DNA of 64,000 nt from SAR202 cluster bacterium (lineage in GTDB: Bacteria; Chloroflexota; Dehalococcoidia; Lucifugimonadales; GCA-2719675). The stretch is taken from contig VFGW01000017.1 of the NCBI GenBank assembly GCA_009392295.1, forward strand, positions 123,933 to 187,932. The letters run 5' to 3'. The notes beneath the pieces were generated by a model. That model saw only the letters and a list, made by a program, of their open reading frames with translations. It had not been told where the DNA came from and ran no database searches. Positions 19,718 to 29,186 of the stretch are shown here, piece after piece. How positions within the stretch are numbered: the first letter of the stretch is position 1; the number at the start of each line of letters is the position of its first letter. The translations under genes and the position numbers were made by a program.

Positions 19718-20805
19718 GAAGCGTTTTTGTAAATATTTGAGATTTTTCTTGTTACTTTTTCCCAAGAATATTTATTTGCAGTTTCAATCGCGTTATTGGA
19801 GATTGAAGTTCGAAGTTTTTGATTTTTTATCAAAATCTCAATAGATTTAGCTATAGAGTCATAATCTTTAGGTTTTGTTAATATGCCGTTGTGTCCATCT
19901 CTTATGATACTTGAATAACCTTCAATTTTTGAAGCGACAATGGGTTTTTGTGCTGACATTGCTTCTAATATTACATATCCGAAGCTTTCGTTTCCTGTTG
20001 CAGGAGAGCAAAATATATCAGCTGTATTAAGGTATCGAATTTTGTCTGTTTCTGAAACCTGTCCAATAAAGTGGATATCTTGAAGATTCTGTGCATTAAT
20101 GATTTCCCTGTATTGATTTTTTGTTGGGCCAACTATTAGTAAACGTAAATCAGGATATTTCCATTTCAGTTTGCCATAGGCAAGAATAATATATTTCAGA
20201 CCTTTTCTTTTGTCAGATCTTCCTACAAAAAGTATATTTGTTTTTGAATCTTGAAATTTTGAAATTTGGTGTTTGTTATTTTTATAATCCCCGAGATTTA
20301 TACCGTTGGGAATTATTTCATATTTCCCAGGGAAATATTCGTTAATAAAATTTTTTGCAGGTTGTGACACAGCTATTAAAGAATGTAGTTTTTTAAAATA
20401 TGGTTTGAAAAATTTGGAGACCCCGAGTTTATATATATAAGTTCCATTAAAAGAGTGGAATGTTGCTATATTGATTGCTTGCGAATTTTTAATTATTGCT
20501 GGTTGAATAATTCCGGCAAATGGTTCATGTAAGTGTATGATTTCAAATTTTTCTTGTTCAATTTTTTTAATTGTTTTTGAAATTGCAAACGGATTAATAG
20601 ATATATAAGCAATTGATCCACCGCTTGGTAATGGAAAAGGTTTTCCAGTTGAGAAAAAGTTATTTGAATTGTATTTTTGGCTGGATGGAGCTATTATTTT
20701 AACTTCATGTTGCAACTTTGAGAGTTGTTCAGCTAGTCCAATTATGTGATTATTTACTCCACTGGGTCTAGAGAAATCATATGGAGAAGTTAATGCAATT
20801 TTCAT
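19705..20805 (-). CDS. GT4-family glycosyltransferase, PimA-like
   Basis: The 366-residue GT-B fold enzyme has the N-terminal GVNNHIIGLA loop (16-25), HEPFAG in the acceptor domain, FVGRSDKRKG and the donor-binding ESFGYVILEA (E...E, about 275-284). This layout resembles phosphatidylinositol mannosyltransferase PimA and related sugar-lipid transferases. It lies 34 nt downstream of myo-inositol-phosphate synthase on the same strand, which makes an inositol-containing acceptor plausible. MshA-like (mycothiol) activity is an alternative, because MshA also uses inositol phosphate. It is cytosolic, with probable membrane association. Acceptor identity is inferred from context only. Confidence 0.72.
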   Translation of the reverse strand: MKIALTSPYDFSRPSGVNNHIIGLAEQLSKLQHEVKIIAPSSQKYNSNNFFSTGKPFPLPSGGSIAYISINPFAISKTIKKIEQEKFEIIHLHEPFAGIIQPAIIKNSQAINIATFHSFNGTYIYKLGVSKFFKPYFKKLHSLIAVSQPAKNFINEYFPGKYEIIPNGINLGDYKNNKHQISKFQDSKTNILFVGRSDKRKGLKYIILAYGKLKWKYPDLRLLIVGPTKNQYREIINAQNLQDIHFIGQVSETDKIRYLNTADIFCSPATGNESFGYVILEAMSAQKPIVASKIEGYSSIIRDGHNGILTKPKDYDSIAKSIEILIKNQKLRTSISNNAIETANKYSWEKVTRKISNIYKNASKNL

Positions 20806-20839
20806 TAAAATTGATATTGACTAGTAGTTTGAATGGTGT

Positions 20840-21922
20840 TTAACGGATATCGTCTTTAATGAACTCTTCAAGCATTCTTTTAGCTTCAGAATCAGTAAAT
20901 TGCTTAGGTGGTGATTTCATAAAGTACGCTGAAGGAGCTAAAACAGGTCCACTTATGCCTCTATCAAGTGCTATTTTAATACACCTAATCGCATCAATTA
21001 CTACACCAGCTGAATTTGCTGAATCCCATACTTCTAATTTAAGCTCTATATTTAACGGCATGTCTCCAAAACTTTTTCCTTCAATTCTGATATATGCCCA
21101 TTTTCTATCCTCCAACCAAGGAACATGATCACTTGGACCAATGTGAATGTTTTCACCTCCAATATCGTAATCGATTTGAGATGTAACAGAGCCTGTTTTA
21201 GATATTTTTTTTGAAGTTAATCTATCTTGATCCAGCATATTTAAAAAGTCAGTGTTTCCACCAAAATTTAATTGATAGGCTCTTTCAATATGTGCCCCTC
21301 TATCTCTAAATAAGCGAGTCAATACTCTGTGAACAATTGTTGCTCCGACTTGGGATTTAATATCATCTCCTATAATAGGTACTCCAGCTTTTCTGAATTG
21401 ATTTTGCCAGTAATCTCCCTTGCCGCTAGCAATAAAAACGGGCATACAGTTAATAAATCCACACTTGGCTTTTAAAACTTGTTCTACATACCATTTGGTT
21501 GCTTCTTCTGACCCGACAGGCAGATAATTTATTACTACATCAACTTTATTTTCTACTAATGTCTTTACAATATCTGAGGTTGGACCTTCAGACTTTTTAA
21601 TAATTCCTGATGTAAATTTTCCGATTCCATCATGAGTCATTCCCCTTTGGACAATTACTCCAGTTTTTGGTACATCGGCAAATTTTAACAAATTATTTGG
21701 CTTAGCAAATATTGCTTTAGATAAATCAAGACCAACTTTATTTGAATCCACATCAAATGCGGCAACTACCTTGATATTAGAAATGCCATATTTACCTAAT
21801 ATTGGATGCATCAATCCGGGGATTGAATCCTCATTAGTTGCATTTTTATATTTTTCAATTCCTTGTACTAAAGCGGAGGCACAGTTACCTACACCTATTA
21901 TTGCTACGTTTATATTTTCCAA
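20840..21922 (-). CDS. ino1: Myo-inositol-1-phosphate synthase
   Basis: The 360-residue protein matches the short prokaryotic Ino1 type. It has the N-terminal NAD-binding [13 protein letters not shown], then [31 protein letters not shown], and the closing [11 protein letters not shown]. The enzyme isomerises glucose 6-phosphate to 1L-myo-inositol 1-phosphate, first step toward phosphatidylinositol lipids or inositol solutes. It is followed by a PimA-like glycosyltransferase, and an inositol monophosphatase gene lies at 4643. Its own near-consensus promoter is at 21983-22011. Confidence 0.93.
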   Translation of the reverse strand: MENINVAIIGVGNCASALVQGIEKYKNATNEDSIPGLMHPILGKYGISNIKVVAAFDVDSNKVGLDLSKAIFAKPNNLLKFADVPKTGVIVQRGMTHDGIGKFTSGIIKKSEGPTSDIVKTLVENKVDVVINYLPVGSEEATKWYVEQVLKAKCGFINCMPVFIASGKGDYWQNQFRKAGVPIIGDDIKSQVGATIVHRVLTRLFRDRGAHIERAYQLNFGGNTDFLNMLDQDRLTSKKISKTGSVTSQIDYDIGGENIHIGPSDHVPWLEDRKWAYIRIEGKSFGDMPLNIELKLEVWDSANSAGVVIDAIRCIKIALDRGISGPVLAPSAYFMKSPPKQFTDSEAKRMLEEFIKDDIR

Positions 21923-21982
21923 GACTTCACCACATTCAGTGATTTATTTAATAAGATTTAAAGATTGATTGCACAAGTACAA

Positions 21983-22011
21983 ATTCTATCATTTAAGGCG
22001 AATTGTCTCAA
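21983..22011 (-). promoter_or_regulatory. Sigma-70-type promoter of ino1
   Basis: On the minus strand TTGAGA (complement of 22006-22011) and TAGAAT (complement of 21983-21988) are separated by 17 nt. Each differs from consensus by one base. The predicted start leaves a leader of about 55 nt. Confidence 0.7.
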
Positions 22012-22050
22012 TGTTTTATTATTATTGAATATTCTGATATTGAGTAAAAT

Positions 22051-22902
22051 TTACTTTTGTAACCAACGATTTACGTTAATGCCAGGAGCTTCAGATTTCA
22101 TATCTTTAGGTTTATTGCCGCCATAAAAATCTCCTTTGCGAGAATTTTTATCTTTGAAAAACGCTTTAATCTTGTCAGGTAATTGTTGAACTTGTTCACT
22201 AGGGAAATTTTCTACTTCTTTTACCGGACCGCCCCATTGTGGTCTGTATGCAATAGCTAATAATTCACGTGTGTAATCTCCGTTATTTGGATAATTTCCG
22301 TGAAATGTTTTGTGATTTAATAGCACTGCTGAACCTGCTTTTACTGGAACTTTTACTTCATCAGGATGACTTTCATATCTCAGATAAGGATTGCCCTCTG
22401 AATGTAAGCTTAAATGAGATCTAGGTATTACCCTAAAAGGGGAAACATCTAAAGTTAAATCTTCCAAATAATTTAATACTCTTATTAGTACAGGACAACT
22501 TCCTTCATAACCGAAAATTTCAGAACCCCAAGGTTGCCCATCAGTGTGAAGCGCCATACCTGGGTGTCCAGGTTCAGATCGTGCATAAACATAACTCATT
22601 AAAACTAACTCATCTCCAAATAGTTTTTCTAGGAAAGATATGGTGGGAGGATTAGCAATTAAATTTGTAATTTCACCTCCTAAGAATGCCATTTCGGAAG
22701 TTGTTCTTTGTCTTTCGGAATAATCAGCACCTTTGGTTCTTACACCTTTAAGTTCATCTTGCAATGCTTTGATTTTGGATTCGCTAATTACATCTGGTAA
22801 TACTACATAACCTTCAATTTCAAGCATTTTGACTTGCTCTCCAAATGTTAATTTCGTCCAATCTCTATCATCTACCCGTAGATCTTTATATTTTGTTGAC
22901 AT
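22051..22902 (-). CDS. Phytanoyl-CoA dioxygenase (PhyH) family protein
   Basis: This 283-residue Fe(II)/2-oxoglutarate-type oxygenase has the iron facial triad H119-x-D121 (HTDG) and H201 (FHGNYP), with R212 placed to bind the co-substrate carboxylate. The jelly-roll spacing fits the PhyH family. Substrates in this family range from phytanoyl-CoA to ectoine and small secondary metabolites, so none can be named. It is on the same strand as the neighbouring 2-hydroxyacid dehydrogenase (78-nt gap). Expansions of PhyH-type oxygenases are known from marine SAR202, consistent with the proposed taxon. Confidence 0.82.
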   Translation of the reverse strand: MSTKYKDLRVDDRDWTKLTFGEQVKMLEIEGYVVLPDVISESKIKALQDELKGVRTKGADYSERQRTTSEMAFLGGEITNLIANPPTISFLEKLFGDELVLMSYVYARSEPGHPGMALHTDGQPWGSEIFGYEGSCPVLIRVLNYLEDLTLDVSPFRVIPRSHLSLHSEGNPYLRYESHPDEVKVPVKAGSAVLLNHKTFHGNYPNNGDYTRELLAIAYRPQWGGPVKEVENFPSEQVQQLPDKIKAFFKDKNSRKGDFYGGNKPKDMKSEAPGINVNRWLQK

Positions 22903-22980
22903 ACTGTCTCCGTTTTTTCTAAGTTCAGGAAGGTGTTGTTAGGGATTATATTATCATTTAGTTTATACACACTCAATGGT

Positions 22981-24015
22981 TTATTTTGATGAGTATGGTT
23001 GCCAAGGTTTTAAATTTGAATTCTGTAATACCTCAGGATTTACACATCCAGTTGGCCATTTACCAGATAATACAAGTGAAACTTCTACGCCCATCCTTCT
23101 GCGTCTTGCAGGGTCAAATCTACTAGATGCAGATGCAACATGAGGGGTTAAGATAACGTTTTCAAGTTTAAGTAACGGATTGTCTGGATTGGGGGGTTCT
23201 TTTTCCAGAACATCTAAGGCTGCGCCAGCGATCCAATTTTTTTCAATAGCTTCAATTAAATATTTTTCATCTACAGTGGAGCCTCTGCCATTGTTTACAA
23301 ATAAAGCAGTATTTTTCATTGATTCGAAATGTGTTTTTGTCATCATTTTTTCTGTTTGTTGTCCTCCGGGAGCATGCATAGAGACTATATCAGATTGTGT
23401 AAGTAATTCTTCTAAAGACACAGGCGAAACACCATGATCAATCATTACAGTTTCTGATACGTAAGGATCAAAAGAAATAATATTTAATCCAAAGGGAGCA
23501 GCTCTTTTTGCAACAGACCTTGCTACATTTCCGAATGAAATTAAGCCTAGTGTTTGTCCTCGTAACCTAGGAAATTCATATAAAAAATCCCTTCCTTTAC
23601 TCCATTCATTTGATTTTGCCATTTTATCAAGTTTAAATATACGTCTGTAGGCAGCCAAAATTAAGCAAAGTGTATGTTCTGCTACTTCATCTATAAATGT
23701 ATCAGGTATATTTGTTACAGGTATCCCCTTATGTGTTGCAGCTTTTACGTCCATAGTGTCGGTTCCAACGCTACCCAAAGCAATAATTTGACACTTATTA
23801 AGTGAATTAATAATTTTTGCGCTAAATTTTCCATTTCCAAAGATTGCATCTGCATCCTTTGCCATTGAAATGAATTCGTCTTCTGAGTTATCTGGTGCTA
23901 TGACAATTTCTTGATTTAATTTCGAAAATGATTCTAATTCAATTTTAAAATTATCATTTATGGCATTACTTTTTTCGGCTGAAGATTTAGGTGTAACAAT
24001 TTTAAATTTTTCCAA
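22981..24015 (-). CDS. D-isomer-specific 2-hydroxyacid dehydrogenase
   Basis: The 344 residues show the two-domain NAD(H)-dependent fold. The GxGxxA-type loop here reads SFGNVARSVAKRA (160-172). The catalytic set is R244 (NNGRGS), E273 (LEKEPP) and H292 (TPHVAS). It interconverts a 2-oxoacid and a D-2-hydroxyacid. It resembles phosphoglycerate/glyoxylate-type members, but there is no C-terminal ACT domain, so it is not a typical SerA. It is divergent from the GlmU-like gene. The substrate is unassigned. Confidence 0.82.
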   Translation of the reverse strand: MEKFKIVTPKSSAEKSNAINDNFKIELESFSKLNQEIVIAPDNSEDEFISMAKDADAIFGNGKFSAKIINSLNKCQIIALGSVGTDTMDVKAATHKGIPVTNIPDTFIDEVAEHTLCLILAAYRRIFKLDKMAKSNEWSKGRDFLYEFPRLRGQTLGLISFGNVARSVAKRAAPFGLNIISFDPYVSETVMIDHGVSPVSLEELLTQSDIVSMHAPGGQQTEKMMTKTHFESMKNTALFVNNGRGSTVDEKYLIEAIEKNWIAGAALDVLEKEPPNPDNPLLKLENVILTPHVASASSRFDPARRRRMGVEVSLVLSGKWPTGCVNPEVLQNSNLKPWQPYSSK

Positions 24016-24071
24016 TTCACATCTCCATTAATTTAATATTATATTAGTATTGTTGTATTTTAAGATATTTT

Positions 24072-24100
24072 TTGATAATAATTAATTTTGATGATATAAA
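24072..24100 (+). promoter_or_regulatory. Promoter of the GlmU-like gene
   Basis: TTGATA (24072-24077) and TATAAA (24095-24100) are spaced by 17 nt, each one base off consensus. They lie about 36 nt ahead of the ATG, in the divergent gap with the 2-hydroxyacid dehydrogenase gene. Confidence 0.6.
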
Positions 24101-24136
24101 TATGATCTGCTATTTTAAGGAAGTTTTAATTTTTTT

Positions 24137-24880
24137 ATGAAATCGTTGTCTTTTATCTTATTATGTGCCGGGAAAGGATCTCGTATGGGAACTAAAGTCC
24201 CAAAGGTTCTTAATCATTTTTTAGGAAAAGAAATGGTGGTTCACATTTTTGAAGTAGTTAGAAAATTAACTCCTGAAGAAATTGTTCTTGTAGTACCTGA
24301 AGATTACAAAATGTTTGAAATATTGTTTGGAGACCAAGTTACATATTGTGTTCAAAAAAAACCTTTAGGAACCGGAGATGCTGTATTGCAGGCACTTAAA
24401 GTTCTTGATAGACCAAATGGTAGTTCAAAAGATGTGATTGTAATTAATGGAGATATGCCTAATATTAATTACAAAGTAATTCAAAATTTATATATTAAGC
24501 ATATTAATGAATTCAATTCGATGACAATTACTACTTCGTTTGTTAAAGAGGCGTTTGGTTATGGTCGAATTTTAAGAAATATAAATGGTCAAATTGAAGA
24601 AATTGTTGAACAAAATGATTTGAACTATGAACAGGCTAAAATCAATGAAATTAATGCAGGATTGTATGCATTTAATTTTGATTGGATAAAAAATCATATT
24701 TTGTTAATTAATTCACAAGAATTTGGGGAATATCAATTAACTCAGTTGGTTAAATTAGCATTTTTAAATCAGTTTAAAGTTGGCAATGTTGAAACTGATG
24801 AAAGAATCATTGCTGGTGTGAATACTTTAGGAGAATTGAAGAAACTAGAGCAATTAATATCTGGTGTTTATATTGAGTAA
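24137..24880 (+). CDS. Nucleotidyltransferase, single-domain GlmU-like (UDP-sugar pyrophosphorylase)
   Basis: The 247-residue protein is the pyrophosphorylase half of GlmU. It has the nucleotide loop LCAGKGSRMG with the PKVL lysine, metal-site NGDMP, GYGRI and EQNDL. Bifunctional GlmU carries a C-terminal left-handed beta-helix acetyltransferase of about 200 residues; this protein stops cleanly before it, and no hexapeptide repeats follow downstream. It would transfer UMP to N-acetylglucosamine 1-phosphate or another sugar phosphate. A purine-rich AAGGAAG lies rather far (13 nt) upstream. Confidence 0.72.
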   Translation: MKSLSFILLCAGKGSRMGTKVPKVLNHFLGKEMVVHIFEVVRKLTPEEIVLVVPEDYKMFEILFGDQVTYCVQKKPLGTGDAVLQALKVLDRPNGSSKDVIVINGDMPNINYKVIQNLYIKHINEFNSMTITTSFVKEAFGYGRILRNINGQIEEIVEQNDLNYEQAKINEINAGLYAFNFDWIKNHILLINSQEFGEYQLTQLVKLAFLNQFKVGNVETDERIIAGVNTLGELKKLEQLISGVYIE

Positions 24881-24945
24881 ATTTTTTTAAATTTGATTAA
24901 AATAGTATATAATAATTCTCAGTTACTTTTTGAAAAAGGAATTAT

Positions 24946-26193
24946 ATGGAAATTGATAGTACGATTGCCTGGTTGGTGATAATTTTATCATTGATTGGGC
25001 ACTTATCACTCCTGTTAATTGGAAATAGTTTCGCTTTTGCAGATCCTGAAAACTTGGATCAAAACTCCACTGAAAAATCTTATGGTCTGATTACTGTTAA
25101 GGACAGATTCAGTTCAGCTTTTTTGTTTTTTAGGGTAATTTTTCTGTTCTTAGCTGCATTTTTTTTATTGATAGGTTTTAGTTCTCCTATTTTTGGAAAT
25201 TATTATTTAACTATTTTGGTTTGTATTGCTTATATTTTGATTTCAAATTTTATTGTGGATTTGGTTTTGGTTTTCAATAGTAAATTAATAGCTAGATCTA
25301 GCTCTGGAATATCAAAAGTTGTTGTTACTTTTTTTGATTTAATAAGTAATTTTAATCGTACTATTTTGAAATTCATTTTTAAGAGTAAAAATATTTTACA
25401 AGACGATGATTTAGATGATTCATTGAGAGAAGTTAGTGTTCCTGTTGATAGTGTAGATAGTAGTATTGTTGAACATGAAATTGAAATGATTAAAGGGGTT
25501 GTGAGTTTAGATAGAATTACTGCTAGAGAAGTTATGGTGCCTCGTGTTGATATAGAAGCTTTATCTGTAGATACTCCAATCAATGAAATTGCAAAAAAAA
25601 TGGCTAAATCTGGTCACAGTAGAATTCCTGTTTTTGATCCTGATTTAGATCATGTTAAAGGTATTGTTTATGCACGAGATATTTTGGTTTTGTTTAATAA
25701 TGATGACCAAGTAGATAAAAAAATTAGTCCTCAAAAAATTCGACCTGCTCTTTTTATTCCTGAATCTAAATCGTTATCTGAACTTTTATCTGAATTTAAA
25801 GATCTGAGAGTTCACATAGCTATTGTAGTAGATGAGCATGGTGGGGTCTCAGGATTAGTTACAATAGATGACTTGTTGGAAGAAATAGTTGGTGATATAC
25901 AAGATGAATTTGATTTATATGATTCTGATTTTGAAGTGATTAGCAATAAAGAGTTTGTGATAGATGCACATATGACTTTAGAAAAATTATCAGAAATTTC
26001 AGGCGTGGGGATTGAAGGTGACGGATTTGATACTGTTGCTGGTTTTGTTTATTCAAAACTAGGTAGAATACCAAGCGTTGGTGATTTTGTTGATTTTAAT
26101 CGAATAACCATTGAAGTCGTTGAGACTACCGGCAGAAGAATTAAAAAATTAAAACTTACAGGGGATTTCCCGCAAGTCCTTACAAAGAAATGA
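24946..26193 (+). CDS. CorC/HlyC-family membrane protein with CBS pair
   Basis: The 415 residues have a DUF21-like N-terminal half with several membrane segments (about 8-28, 60-80, 85-112). A tandem CBS pair follows (about 190-320, including VPRVDIEAL and the IVVDEHGGVSGLVT block). The C-terminal transporter-associated domain is at about 330-410. This is the architecture of CorC/MpfA/HlyC proteins linked to Mg2+ export and divalent-ion homeostasis. The hemolysin name is historical. A TATAAT hexamer is at 24908-24913 but the -35 is weak. It is followed 28 nt later by ubiE/menG, probably co-transcribed. Confidence 0.85.
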   Translation: MEIDSTIAWLVIILSLIGHLSLLLIGNSFAFADPENLDQNSTEKSYGLITVKDRFSSAFLFFRVIFLFLAAFFLLIGFSSPIFGNYYLTILVCIAYILISNFIVDLVLVFNSKLIARSSSGISKVVVTFFDLISNFNRTILKFIFKSKNILQDDDLDDSLREVSVPVDSVDSSIVEHEIEMIKGVVSLDRITAREVMVPRVDIEALSVDTPINEIAKKMAKSGHSRIPVFDPDLDHVKGIVYARDILVLFNNDDQVDKKISPQKIRPALFIPESKSLSELLSEFKDLRVHIAIVVDEHGGVSGLVTIDDLLEEIVGDIQDEFDLYDSDFEVISNKEFVIDAHMTLEKLSEISGVGIEGDGFDTVAGFVYSKLGRIPSVGDFVDFNRITIEVVETTGRRIKKLKLTGDFPQVLTKK

Positions 26194-26221
26194 AGAAACA
26201 TATCTTTATTTAGGATGATTC

Positions 26222-26947
26222 ATGTCAAATCTTCATGGTAAAAACAAAGCTAAACATGTTGTAAGTTTATTTCGACGTATTGCACATAATTATGATTTGT
26301 TGAATACGTTGATGTCAGCTGGGCGTCACCATAGTTGGCGCAAACAAGCTGTTAAAATGTTGAAATTGCCAGAACAAAAAGAGGGTATTTCTTTAGACGT
26401 TGCTACGGGAACTGGAGATTTTTCTATTGAAATTTCTAAACTAGAAAACGTCAAAAAAGTATTTGGAATAGATTTTGCAAAAGAAATGGTTGTTTTAGCT
26501 CATAAAAAATCACAAAAATTATCCACGATGAATCAGGATTTTTTTTACTTACAAGCTGATGCATTATTTTTACCTTTTAGGAATGATGTATTTCAATATG
26601 TAACAATCGGTTTTGGTATAAGAAATTTTTATGATTTGTCGAAAGGATTAAGTGAAGTAAGACGAGTTCTTAAAGATGATGGTGAATTGGCAATCTTAGA
26701 AATTGTGAAACATGAAAAAAATATTTTCTCCAAGATATTTTTTAGATGTTTTGATTTTGCAGCTCCTTTATTAGGATACATTTTTGCTAGAGACAGAAGT
26801 GCCTATAAATATTTAACAAAATCTGCAGAAATGTTTTTTACTGCTAATGAACTTACCAACTATATGGATAATCAAGGTTTCAAAATAGTCTCAAAAAAGT
26901 CCCTTGCTTTTGGTAATGTTTCAATTTTGATTTGTATGAAGAAGTAA
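26222..26947 (+). CDS. ubiE: Demethylmenaquinone/ubiquinone C-methyltransferase (UbiE/MenG)
   Basis: The 241-residue class I SAM methyltransferase has DVATGTGDFSIEI as SAM loop. The family-specific IGFGIRNFYDLSKGLSEVRRVL block and late FKIVSKKSLAFGNVSI strand are present. It methylates the quinone ring in the last step of menaquinone (or ubiquinone) synthesis at the membrane. In a Chloroflexota-like host menaquinone is expected. It converges with lysS, with 3 nt between stops. Confidence 0.9.
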   Translation: MSNLHGKNKAKHVVSLFRRIAHNYDLLNTLMSAGRHHSWRKQAVKMLKLPEQKEGISLDVATGTGDFSIEISKLENVKKVFGIDFAKEMVVLAHKKSQKLSTMNQDFFYLQADALFLPFRNDVFQYVTIGFGIRNFYDLSKGLSEVRRVLKDDGELAILEIVKHEKNIFSKIFFRCFDFAAPLLGYIFARDRSAYKYLTKSAEMFFTANELTNYMDNQGFKIVSKKSLAFGNVSILICMKK

Positions 26948-26950
26948 TTT

Positions 26951-28420
26951 TCAAGATCTAAGTTGTGGAAATAGTACTACTTCTCGAATCGATTTTTGGT
27001 TGGTTAAAAGCATTACTAGTCTGTCTATACCCAACCCTAAACCACCTGTAGGTGGCATTCCATATTCGATAGCTCGTAAGAAATCTTCATCTAATCTGTC
27101 AGCTTCTTCATCGTTGAAATTAATTCTCATTGATTCTTGTTCTTCGAACCTTTGCCTTTGGTCTATAGGGTCATTGAGTTCAGAGAAAGCATTACATATT
27201 TCCATTCCTGCTACAAAACCTTCAAATCTCTCAACAATTTTTGGGTTGTTTTCTTTCTTTTTGGCTAAAGGAGACATTTCAATCGGATAATCTACAAGAA
27301 ATGAGGGCTGTATTAGTTTTGGTTCTACAGAATCTGATAATAGTTTGTCGATTAAACCACCAAATGTTGTTTGATTACCTGTTTCAAGATTTTTGGACAA
27401 CATTTCACTTTTAAGAGAGTCAATATTCGAGTGTTTTAATATATCAATTTTAGTATGTTTATATATTTCATCAGGTAGATTTAATTTTTTCCAGGGGGGT
27501 TTAAAATCAATGATGTGTTCCCCAAAGTTTATTTGATAAGATCCTGTAATTTTAATTGCTACGGCTGCAACTAAACTTTCGACCATGGTCATTATTTCCT
27601 CATAATCTGTAAAAGCGGAATAGCTCTCCATCATTGTAAATTCAGGATTGTGGTAATAATCTATTCCTTCATTTCTGAATACTCTACCAATTTCAAATAC
27701 TTTATCTAGTCCACCTACGATTAGTTTTTTTAAATATAATTCGGTAGCAATTCTTAGGTATAAATCTCGATTTAGTGAATTATGATGAGTTACAAAAGGT
27801 TTAGCCATAGCTCCAGCAGCTACTGGAACTAATACGGGAGTTTCTACCTCTAAGTATCCATTTGATTGCATGAATTGCCTAATTTCAGAAACGATCTTAC
27901 TTCTGGTGATTGCAATTTTTCTAGATTCTGAATTAGATATTAGATCTAGGTATCTTTGCCTGTATCGAGTTTCTGTGTCAGTGAGTCCATGCCATTTTTC
28001 AGGAAGAGTGTGCATCGATTTAGATAGAAGAGTTATTTTAGTGCATTCACATGTGATTTCATTTGTACGAGTTTTAAACATTTCTCCAGAAATTCCAATC
28101 CAATCACCTATATCTAAAGTTTCCAGAAAATTGTATTTTTCCTTTAATACATTTTTTCTCATTAGTACTTGTAGTTTTCCAAAACCATCTTGAATGTCAA
28201 TAAAGGAAGCATTTCCCATTTTTCTGATTGCCATTATTCGGCCGGCACTAGAAACTTTTTCGGTCCTATTGTTTTTTTCAGTTGGATTTTCTTGTTCTAG
28301 TTTTTTAAATAAGTCGATGCATTCAATCGTGTTATGTGATCTTGTATACCTAGGAGGGTAAGGATTAATTCCTTGTTTTTTTATTAAATTTAATTTATCT
28401 AATCTAGGGTTTTTGTTCAT
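26951..28420 (-). CDS. lysS: Lysyl-tRNA synthetase, class II
   Basis: The 489-residue protein is a full-length LysRS. It has an N-terminal OB-fold anticodon domain (GRIMAIRKMG...FIDIQDGFGKLQV), motif 2 at FEIGRVFRNEGIDYYHNPEF and motif 3 at GLGLGIDRLVML. It charges tRNA-Lys in the cytosol. greA ends 5 nt upstream on the same strand, a common bacterial greA-lysS pairing. Confidence 0.95.
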   Translation of the reverse strand: MNKNPRLDKLNLIKKQGINPYPPRYTRSHNTIECIDLFKKLEQENPTEKNNRTEKVSSAGRIMAIRKMGNASFIDIQDGFGKLQVLMRKNVLKEKYNFLETLDIGDWIGISGEMFKTRTNEITCECTKITLLSKSMHTLPEKWHGLTDTETRYRQRYLDLISNSESRKIAITRSKIVSEIRQFMQSNGYLEVETPVLVPVAAGAMAKPFVTHHNSLNRDLYLRIATELYLKKLIVGGLDKVFEIGRVFRNEGIDYYHNPEFTMMESYSAFTDYEEIMTMVESLVAAVAIKITGSYQINFGEHIIDFKPPWKKLNLPDEIYKHTKIDILKHSNIDSLKSEMLSKNLETGNQTTFGGLIDKLLSDSVEPKLIQPSFLVDYPIEMSPLAKKKENNPKIVERFEGFVAGMEICNAFSELNDPIDQRQRFEEQESMRINFNDEEADRLDEDFLRAIEYGMPPTGGLGLGIDRLVMLLTNQKSIREVVLFPQLRS

Positions 28421-28425
28421 CGGAT

Positions 28426-28908
28426 TTATGATTGCTTTATTTTTATTATGTTAAATTTGGATTTTCCTGAGGGAGTGTTGACAGTAATTTCATCTCCTAC
28501 TACTTTTCCTAAAGCTGCTTTTCCTACAGGAGATTCTACAGAGATTAAGCCTTCGGAAGGATTGGCTTCGGCACTACTGACTAGTTTATATGTCTTTTTA
28601 GAGTTTTTATTTGTTTGGAGCTTTAAAGTTATTATTGATCCGAATTCAACATTTTTCTTATTTGACTTATGGGTGGGCGCAGGTAATAGAGTAGAAAGTA
28701 TTTGTTTAATTTCAGATATTCTACCCTCAATGAATGCTTGTTCATTTTTTGCAGATTCATATTCAGCATTTTCTAGTATTCCACCCGTTTCGCTAGCATT
28801 ACCTATAGTTTCAGCAATTATTTTTCTCATGTTGTTTTCTAATAAAAATAATTCATCTTCAAGGTTTTTTCTACCTTCTGCAGTCATATATTTGTTTGAA
28901 TCATTCAA
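28426..28908 (-). CDS. greA: GreA, transcript cleavage factor
   Basis: The 160 residues have the N-terminal coiled-coil (MTAEGRKNLEDEL; ENAEYESAKNEQAFIEGRI with the acidic tip) and C-terminal FKBP-like domain with SPVGKAALGK. GreA enters the RNA polymerase secondary channel and stimulates cleavage of backtracked RNA. The chosen start is TTG, 9 nt after AGGAG. A later ATG (at 28887) that begins MTAEG is also possible. Confidence 0.92.
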   Translation of the reverse strand: MNDSNKYMTAEGRKNLEDELFLLENNMRKIIAETIGNASETGGILENAEYESAKNEQAFIEGRISEIKQILSTLLPAPTHKSNKKNVEFGSIITLKLQTNKNSKKTYKLVSSAEANPSEGLISVESPVGKAALGKVVGDEITVNTPSGKSKFNIIKIKQS

Positions 28909-28958
28909 CTATATATTCTCCTGAAAAGTAACGTTAAATTTTGATTTATGATGTTTTT

Positions 28959-28989
28959 AAATTTTATAGATTGACAAATTTTATAGATT
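28959..28989. repeat. 14-bp direct repeat with 17-bp period in the greA-rsmD divergent gap
   Basis: AAATTTTATAGATT occurs at 28959-28972 and again at 28976-28989, separated by GAC. It lies in the 245-nt gap between divergent greA and rsmD, otherwise featureless AT-rich sequence. It could be an operator pair or an old small duplication. Confidence 0.6.
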
Positions 28990-29186
28990 ATTATCACTGT
29001 TGTAAATTAAGTTTAAGTTACTTTTTTAGAAATGTTAAGTTTTACTCTGTTTTTATAAAATTTTTAGAATTAGTTTAATTGTTTTTTAAAATTTTGAACA
29101 AAAATACCCTTCAACTTTATTAGTTGGCGTGTTAAATTCACAACTGTTGTGATTTGAAATTACAATTTTATTGGCTTGGAAAATTT

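Noticed and set aside
26518..26527. Single DnaA-box-like TTATCCACG
   Set aside because: It lies inside ubiE/menG with no companions; one copy is expected by chance.
28971..28994. TTGACA...TATTAT promoter for rsmD
   Set aside because: Spacing is only 12 nt, too short for a sigma-70 promoter; the TTGACA arises within the direct repeat.
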